Assembly (NCBI GenBank): GCA_963841425.1
Contig: CAWJCL010000002.1
Coordinates: 806,001-870,000 of the forward strand
Origin: DATEOR01 sp963841425
Lineage (GTDB): Bacteria; Actinomycetota; Thermoleophilia; Gaiellales; Gaiellaceae
Direction: 5' to 3'
Length of the DNA stretch: 64,000 bases
Part shown: positions 52,785-59,726 of the stretch, piece after piece
Numbering within the stretch: the stretch's first letter is position 1
Layout: each line of letters begins with the position of its first letter
Translations under genes and position numbers: made by a program
Notes under the pieces: generated by a model
What the model saw: only the letters and a program-made list of their open reading frames with translations
Databases searched by the model: none
What the model was told of the DNA's origin: nothing

Positions 52785-53528
52785 ATGGCTTCCCGCGACG
52801 AGATCCTGTCCTTCGCGGCCGAGTACCTCGCACTCGACGCGTACCCCGACTACGGGCCCATGGGCCTCCAGGTGGTCGGCGCAGAGGAAGTGGCCAGGAT
52901 CGCCTGCGGCGTCTCGGCCTCCCGCGACCTCTTCGTCGGGGCCCGCGAGGCCGGTGCGCAGCTCGTGCTCGTGCATCACGGCCTCTTCTGGGACAGGGAC
53001 TCGCGCGTCGTCGACCGCGTCCTACGCGGGCGCCTGAAGGCGCTCTTCGACTACGACCTCACGCTCGCCGCCTACCACCTCGCGCTCGACGCGCATCCCG
53101 AGATCGGTAACAACGCCCTCCTCGCTGCCGAGCTCGGCGTCGAGAAAGAGCAGAGGTTCACGCCGTGGGGCTACGGCGGGAGGCTCGCAGCGCCCGTGGC
53201 CATGAGCGAGTTCTCGGCCCTCGTGCAGGAGAAGCTCGACCGTATGCCGCTGGTCTTCTCCTACGGACCGGAGCAGGTCGAGCGCGTTGCCGTCCTGACG
53301 GGCGGGGCAGCGCGCTACGTCGAGCAGGCCGCCTCGGAGGGCTACCACTGCTTCGTGACCGGCGAGGCCGACGAGCCGACGAAGCACGCCGCCAAAGAGG
53401 CCGGCATCCACTTCGTCGCCGGCGGCCACTACGCCACCGAGACGCTAGGCGTCCGTGCGCTCGCGGCGAAGCTGGCTGACGAGTTCGGCCTCCAGTGGGA
53501 TTTCGTCGACCTCCCCAACCCGGTCTAG
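52785..53528 (+). CDS. NIF3-family protein (Nif3-like dinuclear metal center hexameric protein)
   Basis: 247 residues. Metal-binding motifs are VLVHHGLFWDRD near residue 65, AAYHLALDAHPEIGNNALLA near residue 105 and the C-terminal GGHYATETLGVRALA. NIF3 proteins are conserved hexamers with a dinuclear metal site; the activity is uncertain (often labelled GTP cyclohydrolase 1 type 2). Usual length without the extra central domain. Divergent from tRNA-Pro; the 3' end overlaps the hydrolase gene convergently by 84 bp. Confidence 0.92.
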   Translation: MASRDEILSFAAEYLALDAYPDYGPMGLQVVGAEEVARIACGVSASRDLFVGAREAGAQLVLVHHGLFWDRDSRVVDRVLRGRLKALFDYDLTLAAYHLALDAHPEIGNNALLAAELGVEKEQRFTPWGYGGRLAAPVAMSEFSALVQEKLDRMPLVFSYGPEQVERVAVLTGGAARYVEQAASEGYHCFVTGEADEPTKHAAKEAGIHFVAGGHYATETLGVRALAAKLADEFGLQWDFVDLPNPV

Positions 53529-54359
53529 GAAGGCCTCCAGAAGAGCGGCGCAGGACTCGGGGAGCTCGCCGACGAGCAGATGGCCGGCTGCGGGAAGCAC
53601 ACGAATCGGCGCGCGGAGCCGCCGCGCGTACTCGAAGCCGTCCTTGAGGGGCACCAGCCGGTCGCGCGCGCCCCAAACGAGCAGGGCGGCACAGCGGACA
53701 CGGTCGAGGTCGGGGCGAGGGTCGTCTCCGAGCAGGGCGCGGCCCGCGCTGCCGACGTCGGTGTGCTGCGACGGGCCCTCGAGGAACCCCAGCACCGCGT
53801 CGGGATCGAGCGCCTCGGGATCGGCGGCGCCCCACAGGCCGAAGGGCAGCCAGCGAAGCCGCGGCCTCCGCGCGAAGCTGCCCCGGAAGCGCGTCATCAC
53901 CTGAGCGGGACGAAGGGCTGCCGTGACGGCAAGCCAGATCTCCGCGCGGCGCGTCGTCGAGACGATGCCCGCCGGGGCGACGAGCACCAGTGCCGTGACG
54001 TCCTCGGGCTCCTCGACCGCCAACCGCACCGCGACGACGCCGCCCATGGAGTAGCCGAGCAGAGCGCCGGGCAGCATCCCCTCGAGCCCGGCGACCTTGT
54101 GGACGTGGCGCGAGTACGTGGCGATGCCCTCGACGTGCTCGAAAGGCTCGGAGAGGCCGTGACCCGGCAGGTCGGGGATGAGGATCCGCCGCCTCCGCGC
54201 GAGGATCGGCGCGAGCTTCGTGAAGTTGACCGCGGCACCCCCTAGCCCGTGGACCATGGTGAGCGGCAGCCCCTCGCCGCCGAGGAAGTAGCGCGTGCGG
54301 ACGCCGTCGATTTCCGCAAAGTGCGGCCGGAAGCCCGGAAGAAGCGTTGCCTCGCTCAC
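53445..54359 (-). CDS. Alpha/beta-hydrolase fold enzyme
   Basis: 304 residues. Oxyanion/glycine motif MVHGLGGAAVNF, nucleophile elbow LLGYSMGGVVAV, acid Asp in LVWGARDRLVP and catalytic His in PAAGHLLVGELPE. A cap domain lies between. GTG at 54359 is chosen because TACTTT lies six bases upstream, the leaderless spacing; an ATG at 54383 would add eight residues. Likely a lipase, esterase or C-C hydrolase; substrate unknown. Confidence 0.85.
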   Translation of the reverse strand: MSEATLLPGFRPHFAEIDGVRTRYFLGGEGLPLTMVHGLGGAAVNFTKLAPILARRRRILIPDLPGHGLSEPFEHVEGIATYSRHVHKVAGLEGMLPGALLGYSMGGVVAVRLAVEEPEDVTALVLVAPAGIVSTTRRAEIWLAVTAALRPAQVMTRFRGSFARRPRLRWLPFGLWGAADPEALDPDAVLGFLEGPSQHTDVGSAGRALLGDDPRPDLDRVRCAALLVWGARDRLVPLKDGFEYARRLRAPIRVLPAAGHLLVGELPESCAALLEAFLDRVGEVDEIPLEAELVSQLRRERTDA

Positions 54360-54365
54360 GACGGA

Positions 54366-54371
54366 AAAGTA
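54366..54371 (-). promoter_or_regulatory. Leaderless-type -10 of the hydrolase gene
   Basis: TACTTT on the minus strand, six bases before the GTG at 54359. Confidence 0.4.
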
Positions 54372-54406
54372 TCCTTCGTCCATGGACTTGGAAGGGGTGC
54401 GGGGCC

Positions 54407-54476
54407 TTTGAGCCGCTCCGCTCAAATGGAAGGACTGACCTAGCCCGCCCGGCCGCGCGCCGTGAGCGGGCTTTTT
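54407..54476 (+). promoter_or_regulatory. Structured leader with terminator-like hairpin (possible attenuator)
   Basis: Upstream of the small gene at 54504 lie a hairpin TTTGAGC/GCTCAAA (54407-54426) and then AGCCCGC/GCGGGCT (54442-54472) followed at once by TTTT, an intrinsic-terminator shape. Two tiny reading frames precede them: nine codons from the ATG at 54382 and five codons from the ATG at 54426, the latter ending at the foot of the terminator stem. The layout suggests attenuation. Confidence 0.5.
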
Positions 54477-54503
54477 CGCGGGCAAGGATCGAAAGGAGAC
54501 GTC

Positions 54504-54677
54504 GTGGCCAATCACCTAACGCCTGAAGAGCTGTCGAAGGAGCTCGGGCTCGATCGAGACGAAGTCATCCGGGTCTGCATCGAGGAGGCCATCCCGATCT
54601 ACCAGGGCAAGATCGACAAGAGCCTCTTCCAGGCTCAGCTCGAGGCGTCGGGTGCCAGCCGGGCGTCTGCCGCTTAG
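54504..54677 (+). CDS. Small helical protein (57 aa)
   Basis: GTG at 54504 with AGGAG five bases upstream. The product (begins ANHLTPEELSKELGLDRDEV) is predicted to be helical, with a possible helix-turn-helix between SKELGLDRDEVIRVCIEE and the next helix. Codon third positions are GC-rich, supporting a real gene. A terminator-like hairpin lies 31 bp upstream, so expression may be attenuated. No family recognised. Confidence 0.65.
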   Translation: MANHLTPEELSKELGLDRDEVIRVCIEEAIPIYQGKIDKSLFQAQLEASGASRASAA

Positions 54678-54693
54678 CACACCACACGAATCC

Positions 54694-55208
54694 CTACGCA
54701 GCTAGGAAACGCGTCGAGACGGCGCGTGACAGCTCCGACCGCGAATCGCACCGCGGCCGATCCGTGAACCGGCGACCTCGAAGTACCCTCGGATGCGCGA
54801 ACGAGATCGCGAGCCTGAGCGGTCCAGAGGGCCTCGGGGCGAGCCCTTTCCGCACCAGATCCGCCATTGAAGAGCAATTCCACGCGCTCGGCGAGGACGA
54901 CGCCTGGTGCGCTGAATCCCCGGGAAGCCGGTCGAAGACAGGCGCTCCGGAACGGCGAGCAGGCCGTTGGACCACAGGATTCGCGCACGCACCACGGATC
55001 CAGGCGACACTCGTGGCCCAGGCTTGTCGCGCGAAACGTCGATCCTGCCCGATCAGCGGACCCGGCCGCACCCTCCCAGGCGAGTCCCTGGAGCGTGAAG
55101 TCCTCCGCCTTGCAAGGATCGGAGGCAACCCCTTCGTCGCTGACCCGAACACCCGGCTGCGGCAACGACGAGCGCCGCGCAGAGCACGACCGCCGCTCCC
55201 TTCAGCAT
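54694..55208 (-). pseudogene. Decayed lipoprotein gene resembling DUF4232
   Basis: ATG at 55208 starts an ideal lipoprotein signal (LKGAAVVLCAALVVAAAGCSG) but the frame soon closes. Other frames continue the protein: PCKAEDFTLQGLAWEGAAGS and TFRATSLGHECRLDP, then ILWSNGLLAVPERLSSTGFP, then FSAPGVVLAERVELLF, then GPLRLAISFAH and DRPRCDSRSELSRAV to a stop at 54694. At least four frameshifts are needed, several in G/C runs. The reconstructed order resembles DUF4232 (N-terminal Cys, GAAGS, valine-rich strand). This fills the 540 bp space between the small gene and ku; no intact gene is present. Confidence 0.55.
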
Positions 55209-55220
55209 GAACGATTGTAA

Positions 55221-56063
55221 CTAGCGGGCGGCGGCGCGCTTCTTCGCCGGAGCCTTCTTCGCCTTCGGCTTCGCCGGGGACGGCTTGTCCTTCCGCGCCT
55301 GCGCGACGCTCGCCTTGAGCGCCTCCATGAGGTCGACGACGGGCGCCTCCTTGGCCGGCTCGGGAGCGACGATCTCCTTGCCCTCGAGCTTGGCCTCGAG
55401 CATTGCTCGGAGGTCGTTTCGGTATTCGTTCTCGTACTCCGCAGGGTCGAAATCCCCGACGAGGCTCTCGACGAGCTGCCTCGCCATGTCGAGCTCGGGG
55501 CCCTTGACGTCGATCTCGCCCACGGAGGCGTCGATCTCCTCGCGGGCCCGCACGTCTTCGGCGTAGTAGAGCGTCTCGAGCGCGAGGGAATCTCCGAGCG
55601 GCCGGATGAGGCAGAGGTTCTCCTTGCCCCAGAGCACGAACTTGCCGACCGCCGCCATCTTGGCATCCTGCATCGCCCGCAGAAGGAGAACGTAGGGACG
55701 GCGCTGCGCCTCCGCGTCGGCCGGCGCCAGGTAGTAGGCGCGGTCGAAGTAGATGGGGTCGACCTGCTCGATCGGGACGAAGCGGAGGATGTCGATCGAC
55801 TGCGAGCGCTGGAGCGCGACGGCCTCGAGGTCGGACTCCTCGACCATGACGAACTGGCCCTTCGAGAACTCCCAGCCCTTGACGAGCTCGTCGGCCTCGA
55901 CGTCGCGCTCGTGAAACGGGCAGTAGCGCTTCTGCTTGATCGGCGTTCCGCACTCGCGATGGAGGGTGCGGAAGGACGTGTCCTTGCGCTGCTGGGCGAC
56001 CGCCAACCCGATCGGGATGTTGACGAGGCCGAAGTTGATGGATCCGTTCCAGATCGTGCGCAT
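55221..56063 (-). CDS. ku: Ku protein (non-homologous end joining)
   Basis: Bacterial Ku homodimer that binds DNA ends and recruits LigD. 280 residues from ATG at 56063, which lies nine bases after TAGGCT; a TTG at 56072 is less likely. The core runs MRTIWNGSINFGLVNIPIGL through YCPFHERDVEADELVKGWEF and ALETLYYAEDVR. The C-terminus is a Lys/Ala-rich tail (SPAKPKAKKAPAKKRAAAR) that extends DNA binding. No LigD gene lies in the window. Confidence 0.95.
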   Translation of the reverse strand: MRTIWNGSINFGLVNIPIGLAVAQQRKDTSFRTLHRECGTPIKQKRYCPFHERDVEADELVKGWEFSKGQFVMVEESDLEAVALQRSQSIDILRFVPIEQVDPIYFDRAYYLAPADAEAQRRPYVLLLRAMQDAKMAAVGKFVLWGKENLCLIRPLGDSLALETLYYAEDVRAREEIDASVGEIDVKGPELDMARQLVESLVGDFDPAEYENEYRNDLRAMLEAKLEGKEIVAPEPAKEAPVVDLMEALKASVAQARKDKPSPAKPKAKKAPAKKRAAAR

Positions 56064-56072
56064 AGGTGTCAA

Positions 56073-56078
56073 AGCCTA
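56073..56078 (-). promoter_or_regulatory. -10 element of ku
   Basis: TAGGCT on the minus strand, nine bases before the ATG at 56063. Confidence 0.4.
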
Positions 56079-56192
56079 GCCGAGGGGCCTCCTACATTCT
56101 CCGCCCCGGGCCGCAACCCTCCCCCGCGCTCGAACGTTGAAGAATTGGCGGCGTAAAGAAGGTAGAAAGACTTTCAAGCCATAAAGAGGGCC

Positions 56193-56367
56193 ATGGAACA
56201 CGCGCACACGACAATTCGCCTCGAGCTCTGCAACGCCGGCCTCCCGCTCATGCTCGCCCTCGTCGACGAGGTCGAGTTCGCGTCGGCCGGCCACGGGACG
56301 CGCGTCCGCATGCGCAAGCACGTCCCCGGCTCCTCGCGCGACGAAAGGTGTGCTTCTAGGACGCTAG
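56193..56367 (+). pseudogene. Fragment resembling the C-terminal ATP-binding box of an RsbW-type anti-sigma kinase
   Basis: About 50 codons after the ATG at 56193 read AGLPLMLALVDEVEFAS and GHGTRVRMRKHVPG, close to the G2 box and last strand of HATPase_c anti-sigma factors. No N-terminal half is found upstream. A one-base shift near the end would give a TAG at 56365-56367, sharing CTAG with the stop of the convergent NlpC gene, as in other pairs here. A gene relic is the best guess. The remainder of 56073-56192 holds nothing recognisable. Confidence 0.35.
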
Positions 56368-57404
56368 AGCCGGCGGGCCCCGACGTACGTCGAGGCGTAC
56401 CAGGACTCGGAGAGGCTCGAGATCTTCACCACGTCGCCCGTGTGCGGCGCGTGGATGAACTGGCCGCCGCCGATGTAGATCCCGACATGGCCGAGCCCGT
56501 TGAAGAAGACGAGGTCGCCGGGGGCCAGGCTGTCCCTCGAGACGGCGCTCCCGTAGCTGTACTGCATGGCCGCGTTGTGCGGCAGCGAGACGCCGACCTG
56601 GGCGAAGACGTACATCGTGAGGCCGGAGCAGTCGAATCCGCTCGGCGAGGCGCCGCCCCAGACGTAGGGCACGCCGAGGTACTGCATCGCGATGCCGACG
56701 ACTCCACTGTAGTGCCCGGTCGGGTTGCCGCCGAAGTCGTTGGAGACCCTGGTCTGCGCCTGGTTTGCGAGCCGCTGCTGCTGCGCCTGCTCGGCGGCCT
56801 GCATCTTCGCGATCTGGTCCTTGATGCTGCCGAGGAGCCGCTGGCGCTCGGCGAGCTGGCTGCGGATCTGGTCGCGCTTGGCCGCGCGCTCGGCGACGAT
56901 GCGGGCCTGCTCGGCGTGCGCCGTGGTCAGCTTCGCCTCTCGCTCCTTGATCTCGGTCCTGAAGGCCCGTACCTCGTTGACGATGCGGGAGTCCTGTTCG
57001 GACAGGCGGTTGACCGTGTCGACGCGGTCGAGCAGGTCGTCCAGGCTCGACGAGCCGAGGAGAACCTCGAGCGTGCTCTCCTCACCCGATGTGTAGAGGG
57101 TGACGAGCCTTGCGGAGAGAGTGGCCTCGGCCTGCTTGTAGTTCGCCTTAGCAACCGCCAGCCGGTTCTCGTTGACGCGTAGCTCGGCCTCGATCGAGTC
57201 GAGCTTGATCTGCGCAGCGTTGTACGTCTCGATCACGTGCTCGAGGCTCGCGTCGATGGACTGGATCTGTGCGAGGACTTGCCTGGCCTCCGCCTGCTTC
57301 GATTGGACGGTCGGGGAGGCGCCCGCCCCGGCGGCGAAAAATGAGGCCGCTGCGAGGGCGAGGAGGAGCGCGAAATGGAACGAGTGTCTTGGGGTCGCTC
57401 TGAT
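56364..57404 (-). CDS. Secreted coiled-coil NlpC/P60 peptidoglycan endopeptidase, possible ATC start
   Basis: The C-terminal NlpC/P60 domain has the triad Cys in SGFDCSGLTMYV, His in GLGHVGIYIGGG and His in IHAPHTGD, cutting peptidoglycan stem peptides. Before it is a long PcsB-like coiled coil (RLVTLYTSGEESTLEVLLGS). The first ATG/GTG/TTG (GTG at 57236) lies inside the coil. Upstream in frame a perfect signal peptide reads RATPRHSFHFALLLALAAAS, preceded by ATC at 57404, an AGGCGG five bases before it and a stop at 57416. So the start is ATC, or ATG mutated to ATC. Divergent from the paralogous 3D protein. Confidence 0.8.
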   Translation of the reverse strand: MRATPRHSFHFALLLALAAASFFAAGAGASPTVQSKQAEARQVLAQIQSIDASLEHVIETYNAAQIKLDSIEAELRVNENRLAVAKANYKQAEATLSARLVTLYTSGEESTLEVLLGSSSLDDLLDRVDTVNRLSEQDSRIVNEVRAFRTEIKEREAKLTTAHAEQARIVAERAAKRDQIRSQLAERQRLLGSIKDQIAKMQAAEQAQQQRLANQAQTRVSNDFGGNPTGHYSGVVGIAMQYLGVPYVWGGASPSGFDCSGLTMYVFAQVGVSLPHNAAMQYSYGSAVSRDSLAPGDLVFFNGLGHVGIYIGGGQFIHAPHTGDVVKISSLSESWYASTYVGARRL

Positions 57405-57542
57405 AGAAACCGCCTAGTCGGGACCGACGTAAGCGCAGGCTGGGGGTCGCGCCGCCGTCACAAGCCGGGCATGCTAACAGGGCTTCGCGACGGCGCGCAA
57501 ACAGACCGTCTGGCTCTGCGTCAGCCTTCCTAAACGCCATGT

Positions 57543-57548
57543 TAGGGT
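57543..57548 (+). promoter_or_regulatory. -10 element of the 3D-domain gene
   Basis: TAGGGT nine bases before the GTG at 57558; no ribosome-binding site. Confidence 0.4.
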
Positions 57549-57557
57549 GCTGGGCTC

Positions 57558-58574
57558 GTGCGAGCGAGATGCCATCAGCGTCCGGCTCGGCTCGCGGTCT
57601 TCTGCCTGGCCGCCATCGCCCTCCTCGTCACCGCGACCTGGGCGCGCGCCGATGACCCTGCGGTCCGCGACCGCGTTGCAGGCCTGCGCACCGCGAACCA
57701 GAGCCTGGCCGCACACTCCCAGACCGCGTTGCTCGAGCTTTACTCACTGCAGACCCGACTTGCCCAGGCCGAACGGCGGATCGCCGCCCTCGAAGCGCGG
57801 AGCGCCGAGGTGGAGGCGCAGCGCGAGTCGGCGCGCAAGTCGCTCGAAATCGCGCGCACGAGCTTCCAGACGGCGCAGGCGCAGCTCGCCGGGCGGCTCC
57901 GCCAGCTCTACGTCGAGGGAGACGTCGACCCGCTCGCCGTCCTCCTCGGCGCCGAGTCCCTGGACGAGATCGTCTCGGCCTTGGACGGGCTCAACCGCCT
58001 GGCCACGCAGGACAAGGAGATCCTCGCCCAGCTCGCGCACGCCAGGGTCGCGCTCCGAGCGGCCTCCGCGCGCCTCGCAGCCCGGGGGGCCGAGCTGAAG
58101 GATCTGCTCGCCGACGCCCGCGCGAGCCGGGCGGCTCTGGCCTCGGCCCGCAACGCGCGCGCCGCCTACCTCGCCGGCCTCCGCCGCCGGCAGCAGCTGA
58201 ACCAGAGCCAGATCGCCGAGCTCACCGCCCAGGCCTCGGAGGCGGCCGATCAATCCACCGGTCTCATCGATGAGACCGGTGGGGCCAGCGTGCCGCCGCC
58301 TCCCCCCGCCGTCGGAACGAAGATGACCGTGTCGTCCACGGGCTACTGCCTGCAGGGCAACACGGCGACCGGGGTTCCGACGAGTCCCGGGGTGGTCGCC
58401 GTAGATCCTGCGACGATCCCGCTAGGCACCCGCATGTACGTGCCCGGCTATGGCGAAGGCGTCGCCGCGGACACGGGCTCGGCGGTCAAAGGCCGGACGA
58501 TCGATGTCTGGTTCAAGTCCTGCGCCAAGGCGGCCGCGTGGGGCCGGAAGACGGTCACCATCACGCTGCACTGA
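57558..58574 (+). CDS. Secreted coiled-coil protein with 3D domain (putative lytic transglycosylase)
   Basis: 338 residues, GTG start at 57558. Signal peptide RLAVFCLAAIALLVTATWARA, then a coiled coil of about 180 residues with the PcsB-like hinge LRQLYVEGDVDPLAVLLGAE. The C-terminal 3D domain (about 255-338) has the three Asp motifs: VVAVDPATIPLGTRMYV, VAADTGSAVKG and RTIDVWF. 3D domains occur in MltA, YocH and RpfB-like proteins that cut or remodel glycan strands. It shares its coil with the divergent NlpC/P60 protein. Confidence 0.85.
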   Translation: MRARCHQRPARLAVFCLAAIALLVTATWARADDPAVRDRVAGLRTANQSLAAHSQTALLELYSLQTRLAQAERRIAALEARSAEVEAQRESARKSLEIARTSFQTAQAQLAGRLRQLYVEGDVDPLAVLLGAESLDEIVSALDGLNRLATQDKEILAQLAHARVALRAASARLAARGAELKDLLADARASRAALASARNARAAYLAGLRRRQQLNQSQIAELTAQASEAADQSTGLIDETGGASVPPPPPAVGTKMTVSSTGYCLQGNTATGVPTSPGVVAVDPATIPLGTRMYVPGYGEGVAADTGSAVKGRTIDVWFKSCAKAAAWGRKTVTITLH

Positions 58575-58586
58575 GGAGGGTCCAAA

Positions 58587-59315
58587 ATGACTACACTGCC
58601 CCTCAGCGCGAGGGGAGGGGCTTTGAGCGCGAGGGCGATACCGGGCGACGAAGAGGGCACGAAAGGGCTCGACGAGCTCCGGGTGCTCGTGGTCGACGAC
58701 CACGACCTCTTCCGCACGGGGCTACGCAACCTCCTCGAGGAGCAGGGCGTCAACGTCGTCGGGGAAGCCGAGAACGGCGAGACCGCGATCCGCCTCGCCT
58801 CCAACCTCGCACCCGACGTCGTGATCATGGACCTCAACATGCCCGGCGCCGGCGGAGTCGAGACGACGCGGCGGCTTTCGAGCCTCGCCCCCCTCAGCCG
58901 CGTCGTCGTGCTGACCATCTCGGCCGACGACGACGACGTCATGAACGCGGTCATGGCCGGGGCGTGCGGCTATCTACTCAAGGACTCCTCGATTCAGGAG
59001 CTGATCGCCGGGATCAGGGCCGCCTCCGCGGGCGAGTCTCTCATCTCGCCGCAGATCGCCGCCAAGGTCCTTCAGCGGCTCCGCGCGCAGTCCAAGGACG
59101 TTGACGCCGCCGAGACGATCCGCGCCGAGCTCTCCGATCGCGAGCTCCAGGTCCTGAAGCTGATCGCGAACGGCAAGGACAACGCCCAGATCGCCCGCGA
59201 GCTCTTCATCAGCCCGAAGACGGTCAAGAACCACATCTCGAACATCCTCATGAAGCTGCAGATCGAAAACCGCATCCAGGCCGCGGTCTACGCCGTCCGC
59301 AGCGGCATCGTCTAG
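58587..59315 (+). CDS. NarL/FixJ-type response regulator (orphan)
   Basis: 242 residues. The receiver domain begins RVLVVDDHDLFRTGLRNLL with the phosphoacceptor Asp in VVIMDLNMPG; switch residues (LTIS) and the Lys in GYLLKDSS follow. The C-terminal LuxR helix-turn-helix is LSDRELQVLKLIANGKDNAQ and ARELFISPKTVKNHISNIL. AGGAGG lies seven bases before the ATG at 58587. About 30 residues precede the receiver, longer than usual. No histidine kinase is adjacent. It starts 12 bp after the 3D gene, so the two may be cotranscribed. Confidence 0.94.
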   Translation: MTTLPLSARGGALSARAIPGDEEGTKGLDELRVLVVDDHDLFRTGLRNLLEEQGVNVVGEAENGETAIRLASNLAPDVVIMDLNMPGAGGVETTRRLSSLAPLSRVVVLTISADDDDVMNAVMAGACGYLLKDSSIQELIAGIRAASAGESLISPQIAAKVLQRLRAQSKDVDAAETIRAELSDRELQVLKLIANGKDNAQIARELFISPKTVKNHISNILMKLQIENRIQAAVYAVRSGIV

Positions 59316-59384
59316 CGAGCGCCTGGGCGGCGGGGGGCTCCCGCCGGGCGAAGCCCGGCTCCGCCCCCGCCTGACCACGCTCGC
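59315..59384. terminator. GC-rich nested hairpin between convergent genes
   Basis: The spacer between the response regulator (ends 59315) and the coiled-coil gene (ends 59406) folds with an outer stem GCGAGCG/CGCTCGC and an inner perfect stem CCGGGC/GCCCGG with a GAA loop. There is no T-run. It probably acts as a bidirectional transcription barrier. Confidence 0.4.
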
Positions 59385-59405
59385 GGCCCCCAGACGCTCG
59401 CTGCC

Positions 59406-59726
59406 CTAGGCGGCGGCGCGGACGGCTTCGAGGTGCTTCTGAAGTGCGCCGAGGCGGTCGCGCAGCCCTTCGAGCTCGACATCCACGTCTCGGAGACGGC
59501 CCGCGAGGGTTTTGAGCTCGTCCGCCTCCTCCGGGCCCTCGACGCTGTGCGCGAGCTCGCCGATCCGCCGCTCGAGCCGCAAACGCTCGCCCTCGAGCTG
59601 TAGGGCTCGCGCGTATCCGTCCGTCAACGTATCCTCCATCTCCGTGACGAGGGGCTTCCCGGGGTCCGCGGGACGATTCTTGAGCAGGCCAGTGATGCGC
59701 TCGAGGAGAGGGGCAGGGTTCGCCAT
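59406..59726 (-). CDS. Coiled-coil protein of unknown function (about 106 aa)
   Basis: Almost wholly helical and charged: ALQLEGERLRLERRIGELA and a second coil ELKTLAGRLRDVDVELEGLR. ATG at 59726 is used; GTG at 59732 is possible. The start overlaps the start of the divergent carboxypeptidase gene within CATG. CATAAT (59742-59737) may be its -10. No family recognised; it may be a scaffold or regulatory protein. Confidence 0.6.
   Translation of the reverse strand: MANPAPLLERITGLLKNRPADPGKPLVTEMEDTLTDGYARALQLEGERLRLERRIGELAHSVEGPEEADELKTLAGRLRDVDVELEGLRDRLGALQKHLEAVRAAA

Noticed and set aside
54764..55210. 148-codon plus-strand frame in the space before ku
   Set aside because: Disordered, compositionally random product; the minus strand explains the region better as a decayed lipoprotein gene.
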